Positions 26,068 to 34,659 of a DNA stretch of 64,000 bases are shown here, one piece after another. Source of the DNA: Rossellomorea pakistanensis (GTDB lineage Bacteria; Bacillota; Bacilli; Bacillales; Bacillaceae_B); assembly GCF_016908495.1 (NCBI RefSeq), contig NZ_JAFBDZ010000006.1:62001-126000 (forward strand). The letters are read 5' to 3'. Numbering within the stretch: the stretch's first letter is position 1; each line of letters opens with the position of its first letter. A program made the position numbers and the translations under genes. The notes below the pieces were generated by a model, which ran no database searches, was not told the DNA's origin, and saw only the letters and a list, made by a program, of their open reading frames with translations.

Positions 26068-27753
26068 TTATTCCAGTCCCTCAATGACCATTTCTTTCAC
26101 TGGTAAGAACGCTTCTCCTGTTGCCATATAGTGTACGTTAACCTTATCTCCCTCTTTCAAATAGATGGCTAAAGGAGTATTCTCAGATGAAACAATGTAG
26201 CTTTTCTTATTGTCTAGTAAAAACGAAACAATGGTGTAATCACCAGATTTTTCTTTATAGACTCTTACCACTGTACCGCTTATTTGTTTTTCCTCCGCAT
26301 CGGAACTGCCGTCTACAGTGCTTCCACCTCTTTGCAAGGCGGTTTTATATTTTTTAATCGCATCGTTTGGAGTATTTCCATAGGCAGAGATTTCTGGGTT
26401 AGCTGCTGATACGATGAAGTAATTTTGGAGAAAACCGTTGGAATCCAGTACTGGAGTCAACCAGCTTGCTTCGCCGTAGAAGTTGTAGAGGACAGGCATT
26501 TCACCATCCCATTTCTTCTCGATGAATTTCTTTTCAATAATGTCTAATGCACCTCTTGAGTCCATGTAGGACTCTTCCAGATTTCCAGTATAGTAGGTCG
26601 CTTCCCCGGTTCTTGAGTTAGTAAGTGAGTACCCAAGCATCGAGTCAACGCCTTCCTTAGGACTAGTAAAATCAGTGAAGTAATACATATCACCATTTTC
26701 ATCAAAGATTGGACTCACATTCGCTTCCGTTCCTTCATCTGACGGAAGCTTCACGTCTGACTTTCCGAACTTACTATTCCAGAAGCCTTGGACATAGTTT
26801 CCGAAGTAGCTATTTTGCAAGCTGACGGCTTCAGGTGAGACCGCGCCATCTATAAATTCGGGGGCATCTGCTAACGTGTATGATTTTGTATCACCGTTCT
26901 TGGGATTCACTAAAACTATTCCTTTCACCGTAAATCCATTACGAGCAGAAACAAATTCGCCATATGTCCGAATATAATAAGGTTTTCCTTCATCATTGAC
27001 TTCTAGCTGTGCATCCCCATAAAAGATATGATTTGGATATTGCATCCGAATATGACGCTCAATATTTTTATTAAAATAAGCAGAAGGGGTGTAAACCATA
27101 TCTTCTTTTATAAACTTTGGATTTGCAGAGGAGTCAGTTGCACTTAAAGTGAAGTATCCTGGTGTTTTGTCGCCATTCCACCATTTGAAAAATCCCGAGA
27201 ACTCTACTGGGGCAATATAAACATATTCTCCATTTACTTTTTGAATTTGCAGATTCCCAAGTTCATAATAGCTTGTGTTCGGAACCTGGCCAAATGCCTT
27301 TTTCATTTTGTTACGGGCAAATTGTGGTGGGACACTTGCAGGTGTTTCCTTTTCATCAAATGCTTCGATTTCCACTTTTTCTTCCATTTTGGCATGTTCA
27401 TATTTATCATCGGCATTAAATAGAAAAGCTGTTAGAAAGTATGCACCTACAATCAGGCTTCCAATGAATAAGACCGTTTTGATCATCCGTTCCTTTCCAG
27501 TAGCAAATAATGCCCCTGCAGCGGTAACAAGAATCATAAGGACCCATAAGGAAGTGAAGTTTCGATCAAGGTTACTAATATAATAGAAAGCTAATACTGC
27601 TGGTACTAATAAGATGACCGTACCTATTAAGATGGTCTTTAGTTGAGGCTGTGTTCCCTCTTTCTTACTTGCTTTTTTATTTTTTGAAATGGGTATAAGC
27701 ACTAATGCTGATGCTAACCCAACAATGAGTGAAAACAGAAATATATTTCCCAT
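26068..27753 (-). CDS. Membrane protein with large extracytoplasmic domain, unknown function
   Basis: 561 residues from ATG 27751-27753 (AAAGGAGA in front). Four hydrophobic helices fill the first ~115 residues ('IFLFSLIVGLASALVLIPI', 'ILIGTVILLVPAVLAFYYI', 'LWVLMILVTAAGALFA', 'VLFIGSLIVGAYFLTAFLF'). The remaining ~440 residues look like an exported, beta-rich domain with paired repeats ('GYFTLSATDSS..', 'MLGYSLTNSRTGEATYYTGN'), ending in a small OB-like segment ('ISGTVVRVYKEKSGDYTIVSFLLDNKKSYIVS'). I do not recognise the family. Monocistronic. Confidence 0.75.
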   Translation of the reverse strand: MGNIFLFSLIVGLASALVLIPISKNKKASKKEGTQPQLKTILIGTVILLVPAVLAFYYISNLDRNFTSLWVLMILVTAAGALFATGKERMIKTVLFIGSLIVGAYFLTAFLFNADDKYEHAKMEEKVEIEAFDEKETPASVPPQFARNKMKKAFGQVPNTSYYELGNLQIQKVNGEYVYIAPVEFSGFFKWWNGDKTPGYFTLSATDSSANPKFIKEDMVYTPSAYFNKNIERHIRMQYPNHIFYGDAQLEVNDEGKPYYIRTYGEFVSARNGFTVKGIVLVNPKNGDTKSYTLADAPEFIDGAVSPEAVSLQNSYFGNYVQGFWNSKFGKSDVKLPSDEGTEANVSPIFDENGDMYYFTDFTSPKEGVDSMLGYSLTNSRTGEATYYTGNLEESYMDSRGALDIIEKKFIEKKWDGEMPVLYNFYGEASWLTPVLDSNGFLQNYFIVSAANPEISAYGNTPNDAIKKYKTALQRGGSTVDGSSDAEEKQISGTVVRVYKEKSGDYTIVSFLLDNKKSYIVSSENTPLAIYLKEGDKVNVHYMATGEAFLPVKEMVIEGLE

Positions 27754-27890
27754 ACGTTCTCCTTTCAAAGCGGTTAATTTTTCTTATGTTTTATATACGG
27801 TTTACTTTGAGGAAAAGTTTCAAAGACGGATCAATCGTTTTGCAGAGAATTTTAGTAATAGAGAATTTCATCGTGATAAAGGGGAAGGAA

Positions 27891-27974
27891 ATGAAGGATT
27901 TAGAAAAAGAATATCTAATCTTAAAAGAGGATAAATACCACCGCAAAGAAAAAAAGAAAAACAAGGATTTCTAA
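27891..27974 (+). CDS. Very small basic protein (27 residues), tentative
   Basis: MKDLEKEYLILKEDKYHRKE then KKKNKDF. Supported by AAAGGGGAAGG 6-7 nt before the ATG and by its place 50 nt ahead of the methyltransferase gene. The strongly charged content and small size make chance occurrence possible; no homology can be claimed. Confidence 0.35.
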   Translation: MKDLEKEYLILKEDKYHRKEKKKNKDF

Positions 27975-28025
27975 TTAGATCTATGGGGGGCGATTTTTTA
28001 GGTGAATGACAAATCTAGGGGGGAA

Positions 28026-28742
28026 ATGGTGGACAGAATCGAGTTCATTCGAGAAGCAGAAAAGAAGTATCATGATGAATGTTATGAAAACCATACATTA
28101 TTCGAACCGGGCTCTTGGCTGCATAAACCAGTAAAAACTGTGATAGACCTAATTCCTTTATTAGAGGGGAAAGAAAATCCCCGTGTTCTGGATTTAGGTT
28201 CAGGTGTAGGAAGAAATAGTATTCCAATTGCTAGAGCTATTAAATCAAGAAATGGAAAAGTAATCTGTGTGGACTTATTAGATTCCGCACTTTATAAATT
28301 AAAGGAATACAGCAAGGAATATCGGGTGGAGGAAACGATTTCAATAGAAAAGGCGGATTTAGGATACTACGAAATTAGACCAGATGAATATGATTTGATT
28401 GTTGCTGTTTCAAGCTTGGAACACGTTCATTCAGAACAAAAATTCACTAGTGTTGTGAATCAAATGGCTGCAGGTACGAAAAAGAATGGAATGAATTGTT
28501 TAATCGTAAATTCAAGTATAGAAGAAATCGATTTAGAAACGAATAAAAAACTTGAAGCATTAATGGAAGTAAATATTCCAACAGAAGAAATGATGATGAA
28601 ATTAAAGACGATTTATAGTGGTTGGGAAGAATTAAATGTCTTCGAGAAAGCGTTAGAGTATGAAATCACTCGAGATAGGAAGCCTATTTTAATGAAAACC
28701 AATGCGATTACCTATGTAGTAAAAAAATCTAGGGGAAGATAA
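28026..28742 (+). CDS. Class I SAM-dependent methyltransferase
   Basis: About 238 residues. Motif I is 'VLDLGSGVGRNSIPIARAI', motif II 'ICVDLLDSALYKLKEYS', and 'YDLIVAVSSLEHVHS' follows, together a Rossmann-type methyltransferase. Substrate unknown. The start is uncertain: the AGGGGGG at 28016-28022 suits ATG 28026 or GTG 28029; a GTG at 28002 with another G-run in front is an alternative that adds eight residues. Confidence 0.8.
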   Translation: MVDRIEFIREAEKKYHDECYENHTLFEPGSWLHKPVKTVIDLIPLLEGKENPRVLDLGSGVGRNSIPIARAIKSRNGKVICVDLLDSALYKLKEYSKEYRVEETISIEKADLGYYEIRPDEYDLIVAVSSLEHVHSEQKFTSVVNQMAAGTKKNGMNCLIVNSSIEEIDLETNKKLEALMEVNIPTEEMMMKLKTIYSGWEELNVFEKALEYEITRDRKPILMKTNAITYVVKKSRGR

Positions 28743-28823
28743 AAACCTAATACTATAAGACAATTAAGAGCTAGATTCCGCATTTATACCTAAACAAATA
28801 ATCGAAAAGGTCCTTTTAGCAGG

Positions 28824-28852
28824 ATTAAATACCACTATGCTTGTGCTATAAT
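28824..28852 (+). promoter_or_regulatory. Promoter of the type I toxin transcript
   Basis: Extended -10 TGCTATAAT (TATAAT 28847-28852) with a weak -35 (ATTAAA, 28824-28829). Expected transcript from about 28859 to the terminator at 29143, roughly 285 nt. Confidence 0.65.
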
Positions 28853-28925
28853 ACGAATAACAGCATAAAGGAAGATGGGGTAGCGGCTCACACTCCCAAA
28901 AGTAAGAAGGGGGGTGATACGCTAA

Positions 28926-29015
28926 ATGATTGCGATCGAAGACGTTCTAACATTGATGATTTCGTTTGGCACTTTAATCGTAGCAATAATTGCGGTTACA
29001 GAGAAAAAGAAGTAA
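28926..29015 (+). CDS. Putative holin-like type I toxin, 29 residues
   Basis: The product is MIAIEDVLTLMISFGTLIVA then IIAVTEKKK: a short polar head, one TM helix 'LTLMISFGTLIVAIIAV' and a Lys-rich tail. This is the pattern of the putative holin-like toxins of Firmicutes, which insert in the membrane. AAGGGGGGTGAT lies about 9 nt before the ATG. The short gene sits in a longer structured transcript: the 5' part AGCGGCTCAC (28882-28891) pairs with GTGAGCCGCT (29074-29083) 180 nt downstream, typical of type I toxin mRNAs whose SD is kept closed. No antisense antitoxin promoter could be fixed with confidence. Confidence 0.72.
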   Translation: MIAIEDVLTLMISFGTLIVAIIAVTEKKK

Positions 29016-29111
29016 CCATCGCCCCGTCCGCTCATAAGGGTTAAAGATGATTACTTCCTTTCATTGACTCTAGGTGAGCCGCTGCACTTTCGATGCAGTT
29101 TATGCTGTGGA

Positions 29112-29143
29112 GGAGTTCTGATTGCCGTCAGAACTCCTTTTTT
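29112..29143 (+). terminator. Terminator of the toxin transcript
   Basis: GGAGTTCTGA / TCAGAACTCC, 10-bp perfect stem, 6-nt loop, T6. Confidence 0.92.
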
Positions 29144-29250
29144 AGTTTACTTTGTTATTCTTATTATATACATATTTCAATTATTTAGTAAAGAGTCATC
29201 TATTGTTTATGGGAAAGATAGAAATTCAAACAGAAGCACTAAAGGATCTA

Positions 29251-29619
29251 TTATTTAGATTCCTTTAATAAGTCCCTGATTTCTTTCAAGAGAACCTCTT
29301 TGTTGTCAACTGTTGGGGCTTGTGCTTCTTCTTTTTTCTTATAACGGTTGAAGATACGAACAACCATAAAAATCGAAAATGCGATAATAAGGAAGTCTAG
29401 AATGGATTGAATAAATGCTCCATATTTTACAACTGCATTTCCTACTGTAAAAGACAGTTTACTAAAATTGATTCCCCCCATTAAAAGACCTACAAGGGGC
29501 ATAATGATGTCTGCAACTAAAGAAGTAACAATTTTACCGAAGGCAGCACCAATAATCACAGCGACAGCCAAATCTAAAACATTACCCTTTAATGCAAACT
29601 TTTTAAATTCTTGTAACAT
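29251..29619 (-). CDS. mscL: Large-conductance mechanosensitive channel MscL
   Basis: 122 residues, the usual length. N-terminal '[42 protein letters not shown]' is the conserved TM1 and gate; TM2 is '[24 protein letters not shown]', then a charged C-terminal helix. The protein opens as an emergency valve under hypo-osmotic shock. Start ATG 29617-29619 with AGAGGTGAG in front; six upstream in-frame codons lack an SD. Confidence 0.96.
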   Translation of the reverse strand: MLQEFKKFALKGNVLDLAVAVIIGAAFGKIVTSLVADIIMPLVGLLMGGINFSKLSFTVGNAVVKYGAFIQSILDFLIIAFSIFMVVRIFNRYKKKEEAQAPTVDNKEVLLKEIRDLLKESK

Positions 29620-29770
29620 AATCTCACCTCTAATCATCTTGACGAATGAACACTATTAATACTATAAATGTATATGTTTATTACGACAATAAGGAATTTA
29701 TAGTAACTTTTACCTCTTTTATGTAGACTATCCCTAAACTTTTGAACTATGCATTTTGTCATTTCATTAA

Positions 29771-29802
29771 AAAAGACAACCCTGTAAAAATGGGTTGTCT
29801 TA
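29771..29802. terminator. Terminator between mscL and the Tyr/Arg-rich gene
   Basis: AAGACAACCC / GGGTTGTCTT stem preceded by an A run; read leftward it ends the 127-residue gene with a T run. Confidence 0.85.
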
Positions 29803-29846
29803 CTGAACAGCTTTTTCGTAAATCTTTCTTAAAAGGTTCATTTATA

Positions 29847-30230
29847 TTAATAATAAAATGGGTAAGGATAGAAAAACGGAAAGATAAAAACCGAAAAAGG
29901 AAAACGTCTCCTACGATAACGGCGATATCTTCTTCTGTAACCACCGTAGCCGTTATAATCATCGTAGCCATTCCAACCATATCCACCAAATTGTTGTCGA
30001 TCGTCATCGATTTCTTCTACTGTTTCCGGAACGAGCATGGTTACACCTTCATCATCCATCCCCTCCACAATTCCTTCAACCTGATTCCCATCGTTCATCT
30101 GTGCAATGACATAAAAATTCATGTATTTTTTACATGCGTGTTTTACATTTCGAAAGTAGTCATTTCCGTTCGGAAAAGGATGATTTTCGAAATCTTCGTT
30201 TTGGATCCAAGGCATATTTCTGTTGTACAT
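29847..30230 (-). CDS. Hypothetical protein with Gly/Tyr/Arg-rich tail
   Basis: 127 residues from ATG 30228-30230 (AAAGGAGGGATC in front). Residues 1-75 look like a small folded domain ('YFRNVKHACKKYMNFYVIAQMNDGNQVEGIVEGMDDEGVTMLVPE') with an Sm-like 'G.VEGIVEGMDDEGVTML' strand pattern. Then follow a Gly/Tyr-rich and an Arg-rich stretch ('YGGYRRRYRRYRRRRFPF') and an aromatic end 'FPFFYPYPFYY'. Low-complexity Tyr/Arg tails are common in spore coat proteins of Bacillaceae, so a coat role is possible but inferred. Confidence 0.65.
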   Translation of the reverse strand: MYNRNMPWIQNEDFENHPFPNGNDYFRNVKHACKKYMNFYVIAQMNDGNQVEGIVEGMDDEGVTMLVPETVEEIDDDRQQFGGYGWNGYDDYNGYGGYRRRYRRYRRRRFPFSVFIFPFFYPYPFYY

Positions 30231-30330
30231 ATACAGATCCCTCCTTTGCATAAATAGGATATTCACCTATTTTTAATTTGTCACAAAAAATTTCTAACTG
30301 AGAAATTTCCTAGATAGAAGAATCCAAATG

Positions 30331-30370
30331 AAAAGTCTCTCTTTCAATTATTGAAGAGAGACTTTTTTGT
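30331..30370. terminator. Terminator-type hairpin
   Basis: AAAAGTCTCTCTTTCAAT pairs with ATTGAAGAGAGACTTTT (one bulge), followed by T run on the plus strand. Confidence 0.75.
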
Positions 30371-30422
30371 TAGATAAGAATGTATAAAAATTTGGAGTGT
30401 TTATGGATAAAATAGTTTGTCA

Positions 30423-30608
30423 CGGTCCAGCTCCAGCATCTAGGCCTTCGAGTCATAAGCCAAGCCACCTAGAAAAGGAAAAATCACCCCTTTCTAAGTG
30501 ACTCGTCTTATGCTTGTCAGTGGCCCACAGGATGTGGGTCAGAAAGGCGTTGCCACAGGCCGTGGCGAACTTAGCCTTTCATCCTCTTATAGGCGCTTCC
30601 GCTTTTTC
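30423..30608. repeat. Palindrome-rich interspersed repeat of the Bacillus 'GCTCCAGC...GGCGCTTCCGC' type
   Basis: A 186-bp GC-richer block with nested hairpins: GAAAGGC...GCCACAGGCCGTGGC...GCCTTTC (30541-30580), CCCACAGGATGTGGG, and CGAGTCATAAGC facing GACTCGTCTTATGC. The ends (CGGTCCAGCTCCAGC and AGGCGCTTCCGCTTTT) and the GCCACAGG-GTGGC heart match, from memory, an interspersed non-coding repeat seen in many Bacillaceae genomes. No gene is inside. It fills most of the gap 30231-30775. Confidence 0.7.
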
Positions 30609-30775
30609 TATATTATGTAGATATCGGTAATTAGTTAAATTGGTAGAAAAGGATGGACTACAATAAGTACATCCTTTTCATATGACTGGAACCACAAGTA
30701 CAATATTGAAGATAAGGCCAGCATCACTTTTATATTGACCAGATTAATGGTTCCGGACCCTTTAAGAAACAGCTT

Positions 30776-30871
30776 CTAGTAACCGTATCCAAACCCTCCA
30801 GCTCCAACGATAATGAGCAAGATAAACAATACGACGATCAATGCAAATCCGCCAACTGCATATCCAGACAT
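30776..30871 (-). CDS. YjcZ family sporulation protein, 31 residues
   Basis: The product MSGYAVGGFALIVVLFILLI then IVGAGGFGYGY is the classic YjcZ/YrbN-like mini-protein: Gly-rich N-terminus, one hydrophobic helix and a Gly/Tyr C-terminus. The family is found only in spore formers and is made during sporulation. GGAGGTGA lies 6-7 nt upstream of the ATG. Often missed in annotation owing to its size. Confidence 0.9.
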   Translation of the reverse strand: MSGYAVGGFALIVVLFILLIIVGAGGFGYGY

Positions 30872-31088
30872 TTACATTCACCTCCACCTTACAGTTCAAA
30901 AGCAATATGCAATGTCATTTTATGTTCAAGATTTCTATCGGGGAGGGCAGTAGCCGTGTTTTTGAATATTTCTTAAAGTTTTTTATAATTTCAAAGGATT
31001 ACTGACTTCACTTTTTTTAAAACCATAATTTAACCTTTGAAGTCATTAAATACCTAGATCTATTTTTATCGTTACCTTATTCTTAAGC

Positions 31089-32480
31089 CTAATGATTAAA
31101 CCATGCATCTGATAATAACTGAATCGCCTCCTGTATCTTTTCCTCCGAGAGAATGGCAAACCCGAGTAACACTGTACGGTTATCAAATTCTCCAAAAGTA
31201 GAAACGGGGTATACTTTAATCCTCTGTTTTGCTGCTTGGGAAATAAGTTCTGCCTCAGTCATTCCATTATTTGGCCGCAAAAGAATGTGTAAGCCGGAAT
31301 CCTGGCCGATTACTTCGACAGAGGTAGGAAAGTAAGTAGCAATCGCTGATACCAATACATTTCTTTTTTTCTGATACACGACACGCATTTTATGAATATG
31401 CTTTTCCCAATGCTCCTCTTGTATAAATCTGCTTAAGATCTCTTGATCCACTCGTGAAACGGTTTGGGTATAGAAGAAAAAGTCCTGTTGATAGGTTTGA
31501 ACGAGTGGTTTTGGTAGAACCATGTAGCTTACACGTAATGAAGGGAGCAAGGCTTTTGAAAAGGTTCCAATGTAAATGACTTTTTCATTTGCATCTAATC
31601 CCTGTAATGCAGGAATTGGTTTGCCCGTATAGCGAAATTCACTATCATAGTCATCTTCGATAATAAAACGATTTTCTTCTTGTTCTGCCCATTTTAAAAG
31701 CTGCATTCGTCTTGTGATTGGCATAATCATCCCGCAAGGAAATTGGTGTGATGGGGTGACAATAGCGACATTTGCTTGGCTTTCCTCTAATTTCGAAAGA
31801 ACGAGTCCGTCTTGGTCAAGTGGAATCATCTTTACTTCTTCTAGGCTCTTTTCAAAAGCAACCAGTTTGCGATGATACCCTGGGTTTTCAACTGCAAATA
31901 CACTTTCTTTCAATAATTGAAATACTTTTCCTAAAAGATATGGGGTTCCAGCCCCGATAACGATTTGACTTGGAGAACACCTTACTCCACGCGATTCGAA
32001 TAAATACTTGGCAATAGCTTCCCGGAGGGCCCATTCCCCTTGTGGATGTCCAAGAAGAAGGACGTTTTCATTATCCTTTCTCAAGACGTCGTTGGCCAGC
32101 TTTCGATAAATGGCAAATGGGAATGCTCCTGTATCAATTCCTGTATTCGTAAAATCACATATGTAGTTTTGATTCCGATAAGATTTTTCTTCAACATAGG
32201 GAAGAGGGCTTTCACCGGTAATAAGGCTAGGCTCTACTTCACAAACAAAGAACCCTTTTCGTGGAAGGGTTTCAATATAGCCTTCAGCCACAAGCTGTTC
32301 GTAGGCAGCTTCAATGGTATTTTGACTAATTTGTAAATGACTTGCTAGCTTTCTTTTTGAAGGAAGCTTTGTATGCGGTGCCAATGATCGGCCTTTTATT
32401 TCATCTTTAATATAGTTATATAACTGGATGTAAAGAGGTTCATTCCTTTGTGAGTCTAGGTTTGGTGTTAAATCAATCAT
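31089..32480 (-). CDS. MocR/GabR/PdxR-type PLP-binding transcriptional regulator
   Basis: 463 residues. N-terminal GntR-type winged HTH (about residues 12-80: 'PLYIQLYNYIKDEIKGRSLAPHTKLPSKRKLASHLQISQNTIEAAYEQL') joined to a fold-type-I aminotransferase-like domain with 'EDDYDSEFRYTGKPIPALQGLD' and PLP lysine K309 in 'GTFSKALLPSLRVSYM'. Such proteins sense an amine or PLP and activate a neighbouring gene. The start ATG 32478-32480 follows AAGGGGGTC; the ORF extends further upstream but without an SD. It is divergent from the EamA transporter gene, its likely target. Confidence 0.9.
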   Translation of the reverse strand: MIDLTPNLDSQRNEPLYIQLYNYIKDEIKGRSLAPHTKLPSKRKLASHLQISQNTIEAAYEQLVAEGYIETLPRKGFFVCEVEPSLITGESPLPYVEEKSYRNQNYICDFTNTGIDTGAFPFAIYRKLANDVLRKDNENVLLLGHPQGEWALREAIAKYLFESRGVRCSPSQIVIGAGTPYLLGKVFQLLKESVFAVENPGYHRKLVAFEKSLEEVKMIPLDQDGLVLSKLEESQANVAIVTPSHQFPCGMIMPITRRMQLLKWAEQEENRFIIEDDYDSEFRYTGKPIPALQGLDANEKVIYIGTFSKALLPSLRVSYMVLPKPLVQTYQQDFFFYTQTVSRVDQEILSRFIQEEHWEKHIHKMRVVYQKKRNVLVSAIATYFPTSVEVIGQDSGLHILLRPNNGMTEAELISQAAKQRIKVYPVSTFGEFDNRTVLLGFAILSEEKIQEAIQLLSDAWFNH

Positions 32481-32603
32481 GAAACTGACCCCCTTACTTT
32501 TCGTATATTTGACTCTTTTTACAATGTCAACTAATCGATATAATACCTTCATGTTTATCATTTCCGTATTGGAAAATCAAGTGTTTAAAAGGAGGAATAC
32601 ATC

Positions 32604-33536
32604 ATGCAAAAAACACGTCGAATCGGTCTATTAATGATCATTAGTGGTGCTACATTGTGGGGCATTTCGGGGCCAATGATACAATGGCTTTTTCAAAAAA
32701 CGGAATTGACATCTAGTGACTACCTCATATTCAGATTATTATTAGCAGGCCTTTTTATTTTGGTTTTTTTATTATTTAAAGGCGATAATATATTTGCTAT
32801 ATGGAAGCACCCAAGTCACAGAATCCATCTTGTCATCTTTGCTGTTTTAGGAATGCTTGGGGCTCAGTATGCGTTTGTTGAAACAGTAAGAATAAGTAAC
32901 GCCGTAACCGCTACACTATTTCAATTTCTCGGACCAGTCTTGATCCCTATTTATATAGCGATTAAAGATAAGAAGCTACCAACTCCTATGAAAGTATTAG
33001 CTGTTATAACGGCTTTCATTGGAACATTCTTTCTTATTACTAATGGGTCTGTAGAAAATCTTGTATTGTCTGATAATGCAGTGGTTTGGGGGATTTTAAC
33101 AGCACTTGGCTTCACATTTTATACACTTCAACCAGTAAACCTTATCAAAAAATGGGGAACAATGGTGGTTGTAGGTTGGGGATTGTTAATAGGCGGAATC
33201 GTACTATTATTAATCAATCCTATAAATGATTATCAGAAATTGACAGAGTCGATCACATTTAGCACAATGACAATGTTCCTTCTTATTATTTTAAGTGGGA
33301 CCTTTTCATTTCTTTTGTATATAGGAAGTTTAAAATATCTATCAGCGACAGAAACCGGAATTCTATCAAGTATTGAACCACTTGTAGCAGGTATCCTAAC
33401 GGTTACATGGTTAAATGAATCATTTGGGGGTTATCAATTAATAGGTGGAGGGTTCATTATCCTTGCGGTTATCCTATTAACAGTACCAGAAAAGGAAATT
33501 GAAAAGGGAGTAGTGGCGTCGGAGCGAGTATCTTAA
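32604..33536 (+). CDS. EamA/DMT-superfamily transporter
   Basis: 310 residues with two EamA repeats and ten hydrophobic helices: 'GLLMIISGATLWGISGPMIQWLF', 'YLIFRLLLAGLFILVFLLF', 'VTATLFQFLGPVLIPIYIAI', and in the second half 'VVWGILTALGFTFYTLQPVNLI' and 'ATETGILSSIEPLVAGILTVTWLNE'. AAAAGGAGG precedes the ATG. The 123-bp divergent gap to the MocR-type gene should hold both promoters. Likely exports an amino acid or related amine; substrate unknown. Confidence 0.87.
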   Translation: MQKTRRIGLLMIISGATLWGISGPMIQWLFQKTELTSSDYLIFRLLLAGLFILVFLLFKGDNIFAIWKHPSHRIHLVIFAVLGMLGAQYAFVETVRISNAVTATLFQFLGPVLIPIYIAIKDKKLPTPMKVLAVITAFIGTFFLITNGSVENLVLSDNAVVWGILTALGFTFYTLQPVNLIKKWGTMVVVGWGLLIGGIVLLLINPINDYQKLTESITFSTMTMFLLIILSGTFSFLLYIGSLKYLSATETGILSSIEPLVAGILTVTWLNESFGGYQLIGGGFIILAVILLTVPEKEIEKGVVASERVS

Positions 33537-33584
33537 ATAGCGAAAAGAATAGGAGCTAGAGTTGGACATAGTAAGCTAATAATC

Positions 33585-33620
33585 ATCAACCTCTGTACAG
33601 TTTCGCAGAGGTTGATTTTT
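33585..33620 (+). terminator. Terminator after the EamA gene
   Basis: ATCAACCTCTG / CAGAGGTTGAT, 11-bp stem, then T5. Confidence 0.9.
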
Positions 33621-33690
33621 ATATTGGATATAGGAAACGTAAGTAGTAAAGAAAAAAGTGAATATCGAGGCATAGTGCAGCTTAAGTGGG

Positions 33691-33885
33691 TTAATTACAT
33701 TGTTCTTTAAAAAGATAATTAATTCTTCCTTTATCTCTATCAAAAAATACGATCACATAATCATCATTTGATTGATCAGTGATTTCTTTTCCGTAGGGGT
33801 AATCATGACAATCCTCTATAACAACGTCTTCACCCTCAAAATTCTCTTCAATCCACTCCTCTATCATTTGATTTACTTTCGTCAA
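33691..33885 (-). CDS. Small acidic hypothetical protein
   Basis: 64 residues if it starts at TTG 33883-33885, 6-7 nt after AGGGGTGA; an in-frame ATG six codons earlier gives 70 residues but has no SD. Very acidic: 'MIEEWIEENFEGEDVVIEDCHDYPYGK', then 'DDYVIVFFDRDKGRINYLF', a small beta-type domain. No family recognised. Monocistronic, leftward, with no clear terminator. Confidence 0.55.
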   Translation of the reverse strand: MTKVNQMIEEWIEENFEGEDVVIEDCHDYPYGKEITDQSNDDYVIVFFDRDKGRINYLFKEQCN

Positions 33886-34084
33886 TTTTTCACCCCTAAG
33901 CATAAATTTTATCTAGTGTTCCCCTACCCTCCTTACAAATAAATAAACGCCTTCTATTACAGCTTTATTAAATTTATTCCGAAAAATGTTGTTAATATTT
34001 TACAAAAAACTCTTGGGATTTGAAGGGAAAACGGATCAAAAAGAGAATTATATGGGTTAGAGTTTATCATGTGGAGGGGAAAAG

Positions 34085-34573
34085 ATGTCTAAATTAACAA
34101 TTGAAAAAAAGCTGGTCGCAAAAGAAGCATTTATTTTTATTGGAAAATCTGTAATGACAACCAATGAAGCTGAGATGAGAGGGGTAGGAGTAATCCCAAC
34201 CCAATGGCAAAATTTCTATCAGAACCAGTTATTAGAAAGCATCCCTAATAAAAAGAATGAGACCATATTAGCACTATATACGGAATATCAATCAGATGAA
34301 AAAGGTCCATATACATTTGCTATCGGAACTAAGGTTACCAATCTGAATGAAATGCCTAATGGTATGAAAAGTTTCTCTATTCCAGAAGGTCGCTATATGG
34401 TGTTTACGACTAGGAAGGGTCCGGTTAATGAAGTGGTGATAGAAACCTGGCAGTATATTTGGGAATGGTCAAAAACGAATAAAAGAGCTTTTTTAACAGA
34501 TTTTGAATTATATGATGAGCGATGCGCTGATCCTGATAACGCACAGGTCGATATTTATATTTCGATACTTTGA
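34085..34573 (+). CDS. GyrI-like/effector-binding domain protein
   Basis: 162 residues with the SOUL/GyrI-like effector-binding fold: 'EKKLVAKEAFIFIGKSVMTTNEAEMRGVGVIPTQWQNFY', 'LALYTEYQSDEKGPYTFAIGTKV', 'FSIPEGRYMVFTTRKGPVNEVVIETWQYIWEWSKTN' and a conserved end 'DFELYDERC'. This domain binds small hydrophobic ligands and is the C-terminal part of many AraC/MerR regulators; here it stands alone without DNA-binding domain. GGAGGGG precedes the ATG. Confidence 0.8.
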   Translation: MSKLTIEKKLVAKEAFIFIGKSVMTTNEAEMRGVGVIPTQWQNFYQNQLLESIPNKKNETILALYTEYQSDEKGPYTFAIGTKVTNLNEMPNGMKSFSIPEGRYMVFTTRKGPVNEVVIETWQYIWEWSKTNKRAFLTDFELYDERCADPDNAQVDIYISIL

Positions 34574-34659
34574 TACATGTTTCTCTCTTGATTGAGTCAT
34601 TGTATAATGTTCGGTAAAATAGCAGAAGAATAATGACTCAAACGGGAAAAGGTGTTTTT

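Noticed and set aside
27689-27974. Two overlapping 81-codon frames antisense to, and upstream of, the membrane-protein gene
   Set aside because: Only the last 27 codons of one frame have a good SD and ATG; the longer frames are shadows of the opposite gene and its promoter.
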